Assembly: GCA_944989445.1 (NCBI GenBank)
Contig: CALYLW010000209.1
Location: 534,370 to 598,369, forward strand
Direction: 5' to 3'
DNA length: 64,000 bases
Source: Ampullaceana balthica
Taxonomy: Eukaryota > Mollusca > Gastropoda > Lymnaeidae
Shown: positions 24,401 to 37,074 of the stretch, in pieces
How positions within the stretch are numbered: the stretch's first letter is position 1
Layout of the letters: every line of letters begins with the position of its first letter
Program-made: the position numbers and the translations under genes
Notes under the pieces: model-generated
Database searches by the model: none
Told to the model about the DNA's origin: nothing
What the model saw: only the letters and a program-made list of their open reading frames with translations

Positions 24401-27400
24401 ACATGAGACTTTTAAAACTGTCATGAACTGTGCACTGCAAAGAAACCAGAAAATTACTTGGTGTAACAGTCCCATAGGTGTGTATCAGCTGGCCACACCA
24501 TCCCGTCATATGCACTGGCTACAGAAACTTATGAAGGCTGCTTCACTTGCACTATAGGCCAGCATGGTATGAAAAGGTAACTTTACTCTACTCATTTTGT
24601 TAACCGTCGTTCTCAATTGAGGCTTACCCAAAAAAGTCATCATCTGTAATGGTTGTGTTATTCTCTTTCCCAAATGCATTGTTATTGTTTCTTGGCGGTA
24701 CTGTCACTTTCTTGTTTGTCTTATTGGGGACCAGGTCAAAATCTGTTAAATCCTCCCAAGTGTCTGAGAGGCCAGTGCCCCACCGTTTGCGCCCCCCACT
24801 CTGTTTCTTACTAACTGTCATGGCGAATATGTCCTGCAGGAATAAGAAATATTTTATTTGTTGGACCTTCGATGTTATTTTCATACATTAGCATTCAAAC
24901 ATTGAATGTTTCATTTTCAGTTTATATGAATTAGTCATGTTATTGGTATCTTTAACATGACCACAAAGGTTATTTTAAAGCGAAATTAGAAACATAGATT
25001 GAAGTATATGTACATAGTATAAACATAGGCCTAGCCCTAATTTAATTATAAAAATAAATAAAATATCACAATCACGGGGGGGGAAATAATTAATTTAAAT
25101 TTTAATGTTTTTCCAACCCAGTTTAGATGCAAACCGCAATATTTTTCGTCATGTTGCAATAATTTATGCTTGCTAAAACAAAAGTAGTTCCAACTCAGAC
25201 ATTTCTAGCGAAATCAACGGTCAAACTTTTACTTTAAAGTAAGAAGACAAAAAATTCCTAATGCCATGTGTGTTTACACAAGCCGTAAAACTGTAAAAAT
25301 TCCTAATGCCATGTGTGTTTACACAAGCCGTAAAACTGTAAAAATTCCTAATGCCATGTGTGTTTATACAAGCCGTAAAACTGTAAGAGGGTCATCTGAA
25401 AGCACAAAGCTGACGTAATCCATGACAAAAATAATTCATTATTAGAAAACTGAGACGTCAAGCTCAAAATTCTGAACCAAATATAGTACAATCCGTTCAA
25501 TTATGTAAGTTATTCCAAATATTCTTATATGCGCAGAAAAATGCGAAAATGCGTGACAACGAGATGCTTCCAAACGTAAGGGAAAGGTCGCGGTACCTGT
25601 TCTATTTATAGCGACCCTGTATCTCACTGAATAAGCTTTCGCGGGTTCTAACTTTTTCTTTTTCTTCTTTTTTTTAAACCCAGAAGCCAAATTTTAAAAA
25701 CTAAACTTGCGAATCATGAAAATCTTGGAAAAGCAACACACAAAAAAACACTTGAATCCGGAAAGAGCGAAATCAAAAACTCGCGAATCCGGAAAATAAA
25801 ATTATTTAGCTTCAAGAATCCGGAATTCTGAAATAAAACTGGGAAAGTGGCACCCCTGATAAGGAGACATGTGAAATACAATTAAAAGAGAGGTGAACCA
25901 TCAAAGACATACAATGACAAGAACAGATCAGATGCCATGATACATAATAATACTACAAGATTAACCCATACCTAATTAAATCTGCCCTTCTATCTGTTGA
26001 TTTCAGTACTTCATTTGTGCACTGAGTGACAAAGTGGTCTTGCCCCGGAGATAGTTGTTTTTTTTGTTACTGGAGTGAACAACTTACCGAGTCATTTTGT
26101 TTGGGAGCCTGATTCTGTATGACTGGCAGTCCATCTGTGAAATCATCTGCCACCCGCTGTGGCTGTGGGTGGAAGCTGTAGTCGTTTGGCTTTGATTCTG
26201 GGTACGTGCTCGGGGGCTTGGCCATGGGTTTCTGTGATGGGGATGCCTGGGACGGCAGGTTTACGGGGGTTTTGGACACTGGCGGTGGCCGCATAAGATC
26301 GGTACCAACTTGGAAAAAACCATACCGCAAAGACTGAAAGACAATTAAGGTCTGGGTGAATAAAATTTTGTAAATTATTTCACATTTATGATTTAATGTT
26401 GATAAGCCAAGCAACAATAATAACATGATGTGTGGAATGTTCCCTCTAAGGTTCTTTGGTTCGTGTGCAAAGTAAAAAAAAACAACTCATGTGCAAAGTT
26501 GCACAGCATCCATTTTTTTGTGCAATATTTTACGAACTGCTGCGTGGCATCTGAAAAATACCTGTGCAGCCACGCAGCTCAAAGGGAACATTGGTTGTAT
26601 GTGACTGCTAGCCATAGTTAAAAATTTAAGTTTTTTAGAAGTAGAAAATTGTAGTCAATCAGATCTTTACATTAGTTATCCTATTAATATGCAGTGGCCC
26701 ACCTGTGGAGCTGAGGGTCGTTTCTGTGGATTCCACATGAGCATGTCCTTAAGCACCTGAAGACCATCATTGCTGGCATTTGGTATGACCTGTTTCAGTG
26801 GGACTGGCACACACTGACTGAAGCGGAAGTTCATAGCAGCTGCAAGCTGGTAACCTTCATTCCAGTCCTCCTGCAGGCAAAGGTGACATTTTTTTAAAAG
26901 TAGACGCCAAACTTGACAATTTATATTTTTTAAACAATACTTCCTTTTACCATTTTTTAAACAAAGATATTTTAGATCAGTGGTTCCCAACCTTTTTTGG
27001 GTGGCGACCCTTTTTTATAAAAGCCATGTGAACCGTGACCCCCATGAAATTTAAATAAGCCATTTTCAATAAAGTTTTTACAAAATAGAGCAAATTTGCA
27101 TTATAGTGAATATTTTTTTAGTAGACAGTTGGCGACCCCCAGAAAACCCCTCGCTACCCCCCTTCGGGTCCGCGACCCACAGGTTGGGAACCGCTGTTTT
27201 AGATATTGAATCAACTAAATTTTACAATTAAACATAACATGTTTAAGTAAGAGAACTAAATAATCCTATAATTGCATTGTGGATATACAAAAGTATGTTG
27301 AAAGATCTAGCCATATAACAGTTTCTCTGTCAAAAATAAATTGAAAAGTAGTGTAGCACATAATCAGCCATATCTTGATCTCCCTCAACCCACATTCATT

Positions 27401-30400
27401 TCAGAAAATAAATAATAAAAATGTTTTTACTATTTAAATTTGTACCACTCACTTCAATGTTATGATGCATTTAACAATGACATTATGGTTTGAAGAGACT
27501 CATGTTTAATGATAAACGTGATTTATTGAGCAAAATAATGTAATAACCTTCTTTGGTGTGCCAAGAACAGAGCATATTTTGAATATCTCATCAATTTCTG
27601 AACTGCCTGGGAACAGTGGCCTCAGGGTATACAACTCTGCCATGATGCAACCAACTGCCCACATATCAATGGGAGAGCTGTAGTTTGTAGATCGCAGCAA
27701 CACCTCAGGCGCACGATACCTTTCAAAAGTAATGTTTTAAAATCATGAATAATGATAATCAAAATAAATTTCAAAATAGTTCCTTTTATTTATTACATTA
27801 TAACAGAAATAACCAGTCAAACTATGGCATTTGAAAAGTGTGAACTTTTCCTCTACAAAACATGCATTCTAGTAAAACACTTTATAAGAATCAAAATTTG
27901 AACTGACTTCTACCAAATTCATTTTCTTGACTTTATTTCTAATTTAAAAAAGTAATAATTTTATTAAAATAATTAATAATAATTAACAATTAAAGACTTT
28001 ATTTATAAGCCTGCTAAAGTTATTTAATTTTTAAAAATATAAATTGAATAAATTATCATTGAAAAAATAATTTCCTTATAGCAGTTTTTAATTAACTCAT
28101 GTACAAATAGAAATAGTATGGGTTTGTTTATTTGTTTATTTTTTTTTGCACTACTGAATAGAGCCCTACAGCCATGCATATGATACTAATACACTTAGAT
28201 GATCTTAATTTGCTATAAATGATTCATGTGACGTAATACACCAAATTGTATTAGAACCCAGAAGTATATCAACTTTTTAAATACTAGAACAAGTAGAAAA
28301 ATATTGATAACAACGTCATTAGATCCCAAAAAATGTATAGCTGAGGTGCTAAACATGAAATGTATAGAGAAGGTAGCTACCATCGTGTCGAAACATAGTC
28401 TGTATACGGAGGTCGTGATCTTATTTCCCTGGCTAATCCAAAATCTGCAATCTTGACCTGCTCTGTCCCATTACACAACAAGTTCTCTGGTTTCAGATCT
28501 CTATGAAAAAATCCTGTTGACATATAACATGACATTCATAAATTATCCCCTTGCTTACCTTCAACAAACTTTCAAGCTATTCCTATGGTAATACTGTTAA
28601 AAATTTAAACTACAATTATCAATACTTAATGCATTAATGTATTCAAATATTATTCAGTTTCTATTTCTTAAGTGTCCTTCTCTGTAAAAACTCACCATGT
28701 TTATGCATGAAAGACAAGCCTTGAAGTACCTGGTATGTGATATTCCGAACAACAGATTCTGGTAAAAGTTTGTCTCTGAGAAAGGAATCAAAAAAATTAT
28801 GCTCAGAAATATAAAGTTGTCATAAAATCTTTAATAAATTGTTGGATGCTATAGTTAAAAGAAACTTGATTTATTTAATGTGTAATTTGTTAGAGTGTGA
28901 ATTCAAATAATAACAAGTTACAGCCATTTTAAGACCAAAATTTGAACAAGGAATAAATCGACTTGAAATTGAAATGAAGAAATCTGTGATTAACTGCTGC
29001 ATCAAATCAAACATTTTTATTATTATTTTTTTAATGAAATACAGTCCTAGATAAAGCTTTGTGCCTCATACTCTGAGACAAAGAACACTTTAGTTGACAG
29101 TGTATTGCATTCAGTCCCCTTTTAATCAGGTAGTGCATTCAGTCCCCTTTTAATCAAACACCTACCTGTCTTTCATCATTTGGTACAGATTTTCTTTCAT
29201 GAACTCAAACACAAAGTACAGCATGTCATTTTCTCTAACAACCTCCTTCAGCTTAACAATATTTGGATGATTCAATTTGCGTAGTGACTGATGGTGGAAG
29301 AATTATTGGCATAAAAAATTAGAACAACAAATGAAAGGCTGACTTAATTATTTATCTATTTTGTTGGAGATAATTTGTTTAATTTTATCACATAGTTAAA
29401 ATTCAAACACTTTAAAACTATTTCAGCTGAAAAGCATGTTCTTTTCCCTGACAAATAAATATGTTTGACTTCATTTTAAACATGGAAAATCCAAATTAAA
29501 ATATTTTTAATTTTGTTAAGGCCTAATTAATAAATCACACTATTTATTTAAATTATCTAAATTAAAAGGCATATTCTTTTCTGAATAAAATCTACGGCTT
29601 ATCTTATATATTACAGATGCTCCTTATATATGTCTAGTCGTACTTTTTTATAAGAGTTTTAAATGCTAATGATGTGTTGATTTTCCTTTTTTTTCAGGAG
29701 ATTATGTATTTATTCTTGCATATGAAACAAGAAAAGTGTTTCTAGCCTTATGTATGAGCATTTTTTTCTTAAAATACAAGATAGATTTTTTTTAACATAA
29801 ATAAATAAAATATAAATTTATCTTATTTCACTTCAATCTGGCTATACTAGACTGTCCCAATAATATTTAATATTTAGATATTACTGTATTTTTTGTCGTT
29901 TAAGACGCTCCGGTATATTAGACGCAACCAATTTAAAAGTAGGAAAATCTATTAACAAAATATTCTAAACCAAATAATGTAGTAAAATATTTTATATCAA
30001 CTGAGGCCAATTGTCTCTTCCTTGTATAAGATGAACCAAATCAGCCCCCCCCTCCACCCGTTTTGGAGAAGAAAAAAGTGCGTCTTATACAGCAAAAAAT
30101 ACAGTAATAAGATAATTAATTATTTTTTTAAGAAAGATAATTGCATTATTTTTGTTTCCATGAGGAAACAGGTTGAATTTTATGGGTTTTTTTAAAATAT
30201 TGTCTAGAAATACATGTAAAGTCTTAGTACATGTAATTGATAAATTCTGTAAATAATTGAAGGGTTGTAAATTAGACATGGCTGGAGCTTATTTGAAAAA
30301 TAAAATTACTACACCTAAGTAACCCTCATCCCAAACAAATAGGAAAAAAAAAGACAAATCTATGAATTTTTTGATGACATTAAGCCTATAATGTTTTCTC

Positions 30401-33104
30401 ACCTTGACCTCTCTAAGATTTAAGCACTCATCCCAAGAGTAATATTTCTTTTTCATTCTGCAAGATAAGATAGTAGAACACAGTTTAAAAGTGTATCTAA
30501 TTTCTTATATAAAAATGAATAAAATAAAATAAAATAAAATAAATAAATATTGTCAAATCATAACCCAAAAAAATGAAAAAAAAACCTTTTCTGGTATTTT
30601 CAATTACAAACTTTCTAAAATTTTGTATTTGTTGTTTAGGGATGCTGAAATTTGACTAACAATATTTAACAACAAATTGTTAACTCAAGATGAACAATTC
30701 AATATTTAGTATAGTTGGTTTTTGTTTGTTTGTTTTTTTAAATATGAACACTATTATGAATTTATGAATTTTTTTTATTTGTAACAACTTTGTCCCACCA
30801 GAGTCAGAAATATTCATAATTGCACTTTAAAGCTGTTTTTATAAGTAATAAGTATCAAGCTCTACCAAATAGTTAACAATTTTATCAGGGTATATCAATA
30901 AATAAAAATATAGAATATCAAAATAAATATCCTAAGCATAACTAACAGTTTGAGAACAGTTCACCAAAGGGGCCATCCATAAATGACGTCACGCACCTAG
31001 GGGGGAGGGGGGATCCCCACATTTATGAAGATGTGTGTTGAGGGGAGGGGGGGAGTTTAATCACATCAAAACACACTACTCTAAATCAAAGTTCCACTTA
31101 AATATTCAATTTCTTACTATTTATTTTATGAAATTTTGCATGGATTCACGCGTGTTTCGATATTAGAGTGCAGCCTTACACTAAATACATACTCAAATAA
31201 CAATAAAGTGTTTTGAAACATGCTCATTTTCAAATAGACAATACAGCTTTTAGGGGGGTGGTGGGTTCCACAGCTGTGTGAAGTCATTTTGTGACGAGGG
31301 GGAGGGGGTAAAAATCGGCCAAAATCATCATGGACGGCCTGAAAGCAATCATATAGATGCCATAATTTGGACCCATTTAATATTAAAACCATTAAATCAA
31401 ATATTTGTTGAGTTAATGCTTTCTTCTTCATACTTCTAACAAAATTTACAAAGATTATATGGAAGAAAATATTTTAAGCAAAAAGGTGTCCATTCAAATA
31501 TTTAAAATAACAAAGAATTAATTATTCTTTATTTAAAAAATACAGGCTGTGTAGACACTACATGAATTTCTGCCATAATCAAATCTATTGATCCATTCCA
31601 GTAACATTCCTGCATTGACTGGTCCCACTGAACCAAAGATTAATATTGCTGATAACAATGCCAGGGCTTGCAGAGCCCAGTCACTGAAAAGAGGGAAAAT
31701 GTTTGTGGACGGAACTGTTTGATTGTTGCTATTGATTCCCATGTTTACTCTATTACTTCTTTGATCTAGAAAAAAATAATCAATAGCTCTCACTAAATGG
31801 TGTTGGTGACAGCTATCTCTTTTCAATAATTGAAATTTTGATAATTAGAATAAAAGTTTGAGATTACTATGCAGTCACAAATCAACAAATTCAGACTTTA
31901 AACCATTTTTTAATAATACAATCTTAAAAGCATATAAAACTGCTCCCATTTTTCATCAGACTCAATTCATTTTCTAAGTATACTAAGTATTTTAAAGGAA
32001 AATAACTTTGATTTTAAAAATTGCAGTGTCTTATATGGGGGATGGAATATGAGTCAATGTTACAAATTGGCAATGACACAGTTTTTATAAAAGAAACAAG
32101 ACATAAAATCAACATAAGCATCAATATCATATTTAAATTCTGTAACTTAATTAATAGATATAGAGCTTAGAAGATTACAGTTTTATTTTAAGAGACTTGA
32201 TTGTTGTTTTTAAAATTTTATAAATGTAAAATAAATGAAAATACACTGAAAAACAAAACTGTTTTATAATTTGCACTGCACTATGTTACACCACGTTGTG
32301 AATATAATCTATATGAGCATATAATTAACAATCATTTATGACAAAAAGTTGCAAAGTATGATTTTATTCCAAGATTATTACTTTCTTTCTTTTAAAAGAA
32401 GTACACTAAGACACTAAGCTTGTGTTTGTGTAAAGAGCTTTACAAGGGCAGAAAAGAAAACTACTAAATAGGACAATTTTTGACATCAAAGAAACTGTCT
32501 GGGTTATCATGTGAATATGAAATAATAAAATGAGAACTTATATATGGCAGTAACCCCATTATATAAGCCAGATATGGCTCATCACACTTCACATAAAAAA
32601 CTATAGAAAAAATATACATAAAAACAAAACGATAATAATTTAACAGAGCACGTTAGCTATGTTTATGGTGCAAGAAATATCAGATTTTCAGTCCGAAAAG
32701 TACAGTTTGAAAAGATAATCTGTGCAGTACTTTCAAGATTTAAATACTTAGAGCCCACTTTAACTAATTTGTTTTATTATTTATCAGCTGTCGGGACATC
32801 TAGCCTAATATCAAAGCTCTAAAAACTTTCCAATGATGAAATTTAATTAGAAAATTATGGAATCTAATGAGTTCCTTAGCACATTTCATGACAGTGTATG
32901 ACAATAATTTTTGGGTGGCTTTTTTCAAATTATAGTTTTGTTGTCTCTATTTTTTCATAATTAAAAAAAAACATTTTAAAGAAAAAAATCAAATGTTACT
33001 TACTTTTTGATGGCCACCTTTTCATTGGTTTCCACAGTTGTAGCCAGTAAAACACTCCCATAAGTACCATCCCCAAGCTGCTTGGAAATTTGGTAGCGAT
33101 TCAT
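21435..33104 (-). CDS. CILK1: Ciliogenesis-associated MAK/ICK kinase, complete 13-exon gene
   Basis: Serine/threonine kinase of the MAK/ICK (DYF-5) family; known members control cilium length and intraflagellar transport turnaround. Coding exons in gene order: 33104-33004, 30457-30403, 29287-29166, 28775-28696, 28513-28381, 27719-27548, 26870-26703, 26333-26088, 24833-24628, 24084-23966, 23757-23632, 22763-22704, 21805-21435; all phases close, giving 652 residues against about 620-630 for vertebrate MAK/ICK. Kinase domain at residues 4-285: glycine loop G11-DGTYGS, K33, HRD 123-125, DFG 143-145, activation motif T157-D-Y159, then WYRAPE. The tail keeps [13 protein letters not shown] (about 456-468) and terminal RRTDW, both MAK/ICK hallmarks. 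A Gly/Pro/Asn-rich stretch (about 530-610) precedes the end. ATG fits the MNRY start of the family. The invertebrate copy may be co-orthologous to vertebrate MAK and CILK1. Confidence 0.96.
24100..24620. other. CILK1 intron sequence without recognised elements
   Basis: AT-rich. A 63-codon plus-strand reading frame at 24366-24557 has no recognisable similarity and no splice context. I see nothing functional. Confidence 0.4.
25254..25386. repeat. 45-bp minisatellite, three units in a CILK1 intron
   Basis: Three tandem units beginning ATTCCTAATGCCATGTGTGT, almost identical; the third has TTATAC for TTACAC. Confidence 0.9.
26435..26593. mobile_element. hAT-like MITE with TGTTCCCTCTAA ends
   Basis: Ends AATGTTCCCTCTAAGGTTC and AAAGGGAACATTG are inverted, and flanks GATGTGTG and GTTGTATG agree at 6 of 8 positions. 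The 159-bp body is clearly related to the copy at 57731-57898 in RAB10 intron 1. It lies in a CILK1 intron. Confidence 0.75.
26978..27196. mobile_element. Non-autonomous hAT element, CAGTGGTTCCCAACC ends
   Basis: 219 bp with inverted ends CAGTGGTTCCCAACC and GGTTGGGAACCGCTG, flanked by a perfect 8-bp duplication TTTTAGAT (26970-26977 and 27197-27204). It lies in a CILK1 intron. Confidence 0.92.
29590..29770 (-). pseudogene. Decayed LINE 3' end in a CILK1 intron
   Basis: Contains ACAGATGCTCCTTATATATG and, further on, TATTCTTGCATATGAAACAAG and CTAGCCTTATG. These are in the same order as the 3' part of the LINE at 41543-41790 (ACAGACGCTCC, TTCTTGCATACGGAATAAG, ATCCTTATG). An old copy of the same or a sister family. 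Confidence 0.6.
29882..30106. mobile_element. MITE with TACTGTATTTTTTG ends
   Basis: Inverted ends TACTGTATTTTTTG(T) and (A)GCAAAAAATACAGTA enclose about 225 bp. Subterminal AAGACGC and GCGTCTTA are also inverted. The ends resemble a widespread class with 2-bp AT target sites, but the superfamily is not proven. A partial relative may lie at about 6085-6175. Confidence 0.65.
30969..31340. mobile_element. GGGGCCATCCATAAA-type MITE, copy A
   Basis: Begins GGGGCCATCCATAAATGACG and ends ATCATGGACGGCCT, an imperfect inverted repeat. The interior carries G-rich runs and a TTTGTGACGAGGGGGAGGGG stretch. It lies in CILK1 intron 1 and is the same subfamily as the copies at 48786-49190 and 52022-54120. 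Confidence 0.8.
31341..33003. other. CILK1 intron 1, remaining sequence
   Basis: AT-rich. A 97-codon minus-strand frame at 31826-31533 contains a hydrophobic stretch ([19 protein letters not shown]) but has no recognised relatives and no sign of splicing to the kinase exons. Nothing else is recognisable. Confidence 0.4.
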
Positions 33105-33496
33105 TTTCAGGTTTATCAAAACAGTTTCTTGAAATTTACAAGTCCCAAAAAAAAACTATTCAATAATCACAGAGCTACTAAGCACTGAGCAATAAAGTAT
33201 CTTAGACGAATGAATTTAATAGTTTCACAAAAGAATCACATTTCCAAAAAACCATTTGATCTTGAATAAATATGATGCCTCTCTTTGGAATGAATGTTTC
33301 ATACAGCATGGTGAAAAATTATGTGTCCAATAAAACTTCATTATCCTGTGTTCCTGTTAGGGAAAACAAATTTAACTGATCCGTTACATGTGACAGCTTC
33401 TTCAGATGCATGAAATGAGCCAAAACAAATCAGAAGTCCAGGATAATTATGAAAGCCAGGAGGTTTTGTCCTTGATTGATTTTCTAAGTTGGGTTT
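33105..33496 (-). other. CILK1: Possible 5' UTR part of the first visible CILK1 exon
   Basis: On the gene strand a polypyrimidine tract and acceptor (CTTTTTCACAG) end at 33497, 392 bases before the ATG, with no better acceptor closer. This suggests that the exon carrying the start codon begins near 33496 and that a non-coding first exon lies further right. Inference only; an upstream reading frame of about 60 codons lies within it. Confidence 0.3.
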
Positions 33497-33989
33497 CTGT
33501 GAAAAAGAAAAAATGATGTTAATTTCTTTCAAAAGAACACTTAGACCTCATGCATTATTAATAATCAAAGAACGCTTGATAAAGATGACACATGATGTGG
33601 TTAATCATTTGGTATAAGAAAACTACACAAAAAATAGGGAAAGCTGGATGTAATATTTGTTCAAGACAATTTGTTAAATAGCAGTGTTTTTCAGGGGGTA
33701 TAGAAATTACATGTATTTTAACATTGAATAGTAAAAATCTTATATTTTCTATATTTTTTTATCGGCTAAGTCCTGATGAAACACTATTGAAATGCTTTTT
33801 ATTGTTACAGCCTTCAAACATTGGTACAGAGGGAGAGTTAGTTATGAGTGGCAATTTTAAATAGAGTGATGGCATTTGTGACCAATGGCAGGCTTTTTTA
33901 TGTGGAGGAAAAAAGGTGGTAAATTCTCATCCCAAACATACAAAGCAAAGCGTGGATGATCCATGTATAGCTTAAATTACAAATAGTCT

Positions 33990-34362
33990 TCTTCTTCTTC
34001 TTCGTTCTCAATTTGAGTATTGCGTGCCGACGAGTTTTGCGCCAATTGGCCCGTGGTCTCCGACTTCAGCCTGCTGTTTTTTCTGGATGTGCTTCCATAG
34101 CCTTTGGTCATCCAAGACCATCTGCAAGGCAGCAGTTGATTTTGGCAAGTGATGCAGCGTTCACATGCCACGGCTATAAGGGTTCCACGCATTACCCAGC
34201 CGCCTTTTATTTTCCCTAACTATGCGTTGGGTACCCACTCGAAGCTGGGTGGACTTGGGGACGCCCTAGGCCCCGGGAACAAACCCATGGCTTCCCATGG
34301 ATTCGAACCCGTGGCCATCGTTACGCCAGTCGAGCGCGCTGCCACTCGACCACCGTATCCCC
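33990..34362 (-). mobile_element. tRNA-derived SINE with (GAA)n tail and clean target duplication
   Basis: Minus-strand head has box A-like TGGTCGAGTGG and box B GGTTCGAATCC, then a body ending with a (GAA)n run. An 11-bp target duplication ACAAATAGTCT flanks it (33979-33989 and 34363-34373). The head and body match the SINEs at 20440 and 49547, but the 3' third differs and lacks their LINE-like hairpin tail. Confidence 0.88.
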
Positions 34363-34373
34363 ACAAATAGTCT

Positions 34374-35228
34374 AAGAATCAATAAGAAGGCATGAATATG
34401 AAATGGAGGCTACATTGTTGAATAGACCTACTAAGTGATTTCAATAATTCCGATCCGACGATTGACATTTTAAATTTACAACACACTGTATATATGAGAA
34501 AAATTGGCCTTAAAAGATTAAAAATAGTTATTACATGTAATATCATTTATAATTAATAAGGCCAATAATAGAACTATAATAAGGCCTAATTTTATAATAG
34601 CAATAGTATAGAACATACAATAAATACTACAACTCATTAATTAATGTGGCTTAATTAAATGCTTCAGAGAGGTAAAATAATATACAGTGGTACATCTAGT
34701 TATAAAAAACTCATGTTATGAACAACATCTTGGCAATATTTTTTTCTTGAGTCGCAAACAGTGCCTCGGGGTGATAACAAATGTGAGAGAGAGCAAGTTT
34801 ACAGTTCGAGACAAACCATCTCGTAGGGGCTAGCAAACATTTTATGAAATAATAACTTTTCATTTAAAATATATTATATAAAATAGTAAATAAACATTTT
34901 TACAAAAATCTTGACTAAAACAAAGGGTTGAAAACATTTTGGGCTTGATCTGAATTAAGAAAAAGCAAGCTTGCTGAGAAAATGTCTGGAATGTGTCATC
35001 AGCAGACATTACATTTTGCTTTTGGCAATGAAGGTGTCAGTTCAACTGAGGCAAGACATATACCGTCACTTGGAAAATTGCTTGTGCTAAATTACCTTAT
35101 TCTGATGGAATATTGCTCGAGCTGAATGACCTTATTCTGATATATCTTTACATCAAAGCTATTAGCTACGAACCAGACTTATAGAAACTTGATAGTTCAA
35201 AGTCTTGTCACCAGAATCACAATAATGT
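34374..35228. other. Unassigned AT-rich intergenic sequence
   Basis: No gene, tandem array or paired transposon ends are visible here. Confidence 0.4.
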
Positions 35229-35236
35229 AAAATAAT

Positions 35237-35937
35237 TAGGGGGTGGCTGGATATGGTTTTTTACTATTTGCCGGATCCGGATAGTTTGGCCCTAATATAT
35301 GCCCAGATCAGGATTTCAGATATCTCCAGATTTAAGTGTAAGAGCTAAGGGGGTGTACTTTACTACTTTCTATTTTATTACAATATTTATTAACATAGTA
35401 TCTGCTATCTACAATGACAGTCTGTGACACTGTCAACGTCAACGATGAACATTTTACAATAAACTGAATGAACGAAGTTGAAGGAAGCAACACTCGCTTC
35501 CTTGACTGTTATTCACATTTTGACATCATGGCAAATTTTTTTTTAATCGTTCATCAGCCCAACTCCTCTAATAGTGAGATGTGTGTACTATTTATATACC
35601 GGAAAAATCAGATGGGGCTTTGATGTCGCTGGCATGTGTTCTCTCCTATGCTGCCGTAACACACAAAAAATGAACTCTGGGGAATAAGCTTATACCGACT
35701 AATTGAAGCTACGGTTATAACAGGATCGGTGCCAATATCAGAATCGGTTAATCGTTGACAACCTTAGTAAAAAACTGTTCTTTTATTCAATTAATTTAAT
35801 TTGATTTCAAATAATTCTTAACTACATGTACATGTACATTGATATCCAGATCCCACCCAGATCTGCTATAAGTATTAGGCAAATCCTGATAGTGCCGGAA
35901 ATCCAGATATCCGGCCTGGATATCCGGCCAGCCCCTA
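35237..35937. mobile_element. hAT element with TAGGGGGTGGC/GCCAGCCCCTA ends
   Basis: Perfect 8-bp target duplication AAAATAAT (35229-35236 and 35938-35945). The terminal TAGGGG...CCCCTA repeat is inverted, and subterminal copies of GGATATCC/CCGGATAT-like motifs repeat near both ends. 701 bp with no transposase frame. Confidence 0.85.
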
Positions 35938-36036
35938 AAAATAATGATTCTGGTGTGGGGTGAGGTCATGAATGCGGTCAACATTTTCTTCACTCATGTG
36001 CGGCGGTCAAAAAATTTCCCTTTGATAAACACCCTT

Positions 36037-36301
36037 GGGGCCATCCATAAAGTATGTCACTCTATTTTTGACCATTTTTAACTCTCCCCTCCTCCCACGT
36101 GTCACAAATCTCGGACCCCCCCCCCTAAATTATGTCACACTTTCGAACAAAATTTTATTTAATTAACAAAATAATTTAAATTTAATATAAAACACTGTGA
36201 CGTCACACATGGCCTGACCCCCCCTCCCCCTGTCACAAACTGTCACACTTTCTTACACCCCTCCCCCGCTCTGGAGCTTGACGTACTTTATGAAAGGCCC
36301 C
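36037..36301. mobile_element. GGGGCCATCCATAAA-type MITE, copy B (short subfamily)
   Basis: Begins GGGGCCATCCATAAAGTATG and ends GTACTTTATGAAAGGCCCC, a clear terminal inverted repeat of about 25 bp, in a 265-bp element. It is the same subfamily as 51726-51993, with CCCCTCCCCC tracts on this strand. Confidence 0.85.
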
Positions 36302-36810
36302 GTTTCTCTTTGAATTGTTTAAACCAAATTTTGATACACCACCTATCAGGAGGTTAAACACCATACTTGGTTTGAAATGTAGGCTGAACAACTGTCATCT
36401 ATTCACTTCTGCCATACTCAGTAACATAAAAAGCTTTTTGCTGAGCTGTCGCCATCTTTGCATTAACAACATAAATGAGGGTTATATGGGCCAAAAGCGC
36501 TCCTAGTGACCAAATGAGCGACAAAATGAAACTTTAGAGTTCCTTAAATTAACGACACAACGAGCTTAGTTCGACTTTTTTTCATTGAAGGGTTCTCAAT
36601 TTTCAAAGTTGTGATATTCTTATGAATCACACTGTATGATAGTAATATTAATACGATTCATATTAGTCTTTTTAAAATACCAATGACCAATGTCTAAGTA
36701 TTATTATAAGTTTAAAAAAGTGAACAATTGTTAGTGTATGCCTAACGTCAAATGTACAACAGTTAACTATAATTACCAAAATAATTTTATAGCGTCTAAC
36801 TTTATACAAT
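36302..36810. other. Unassigned intergenic sequence
   Basis: No recognised gene or element. Confidence 0.35.
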
Positions 36811-36818
36811 ACTGTAAC

Positions 36819-37066
36819 CAGTGCTTTTTTTGTAAAAAAATAGGTGCCGGTACTCAGTGATGGATTGCCTAACTTTTAACTACCAGTTCGCACCTCGATG
36901 CAAGCTAAATCACAACTGCAAAGATACTAAATGTCTAAAACAATTTTATTTTATAATTAACCAATAATAATAAACATTAAAATACAAGAAAAATAATAAT
37001 TTTTTCCCACATTGAAAAAGGTGTCGGTACGCCGTACCGGTGTGTACAGTCACAAAAAAAGCACTG
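36819..37066. mobile_element. Non-autonomous hAT element, CAGTGCTTTTTTTGT ends
   Basis: 248 bp with ends CAGTGCTTTTTTTGT and ACAAAAAAAGCACTG, and a perfect 8-bp target duplication ACTGTAAC (36811-36818 and 37067-37074). Subterminal GGTGCCGGTACTC and GGTACGCCGTACC motifs are also palindromic. Confidence 0.92.
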
Positions 37067-37074
37067 ACTGTAAC

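Noticed and set aside
25835..25852. GTGGCACCCCTG, which looks like the right end of a hAT element
   Set aside because: No matching left end or 8-bp duplication could be found nearby.
31533..31826. 97-codon minus-strand frame with a hydrophobic stretch in CILK1 intron 1
   Set aside because: No recognisable relatives, no splice context, and the kinase frame closes without it. Kept only as a note.
34300..34362. tRNA-like sequence with box A and box B on the minus strand
   Set aside because: It continues directly into a SINE body with tail and target duplication, so it is a SINE head, not a functional tRNA gene.
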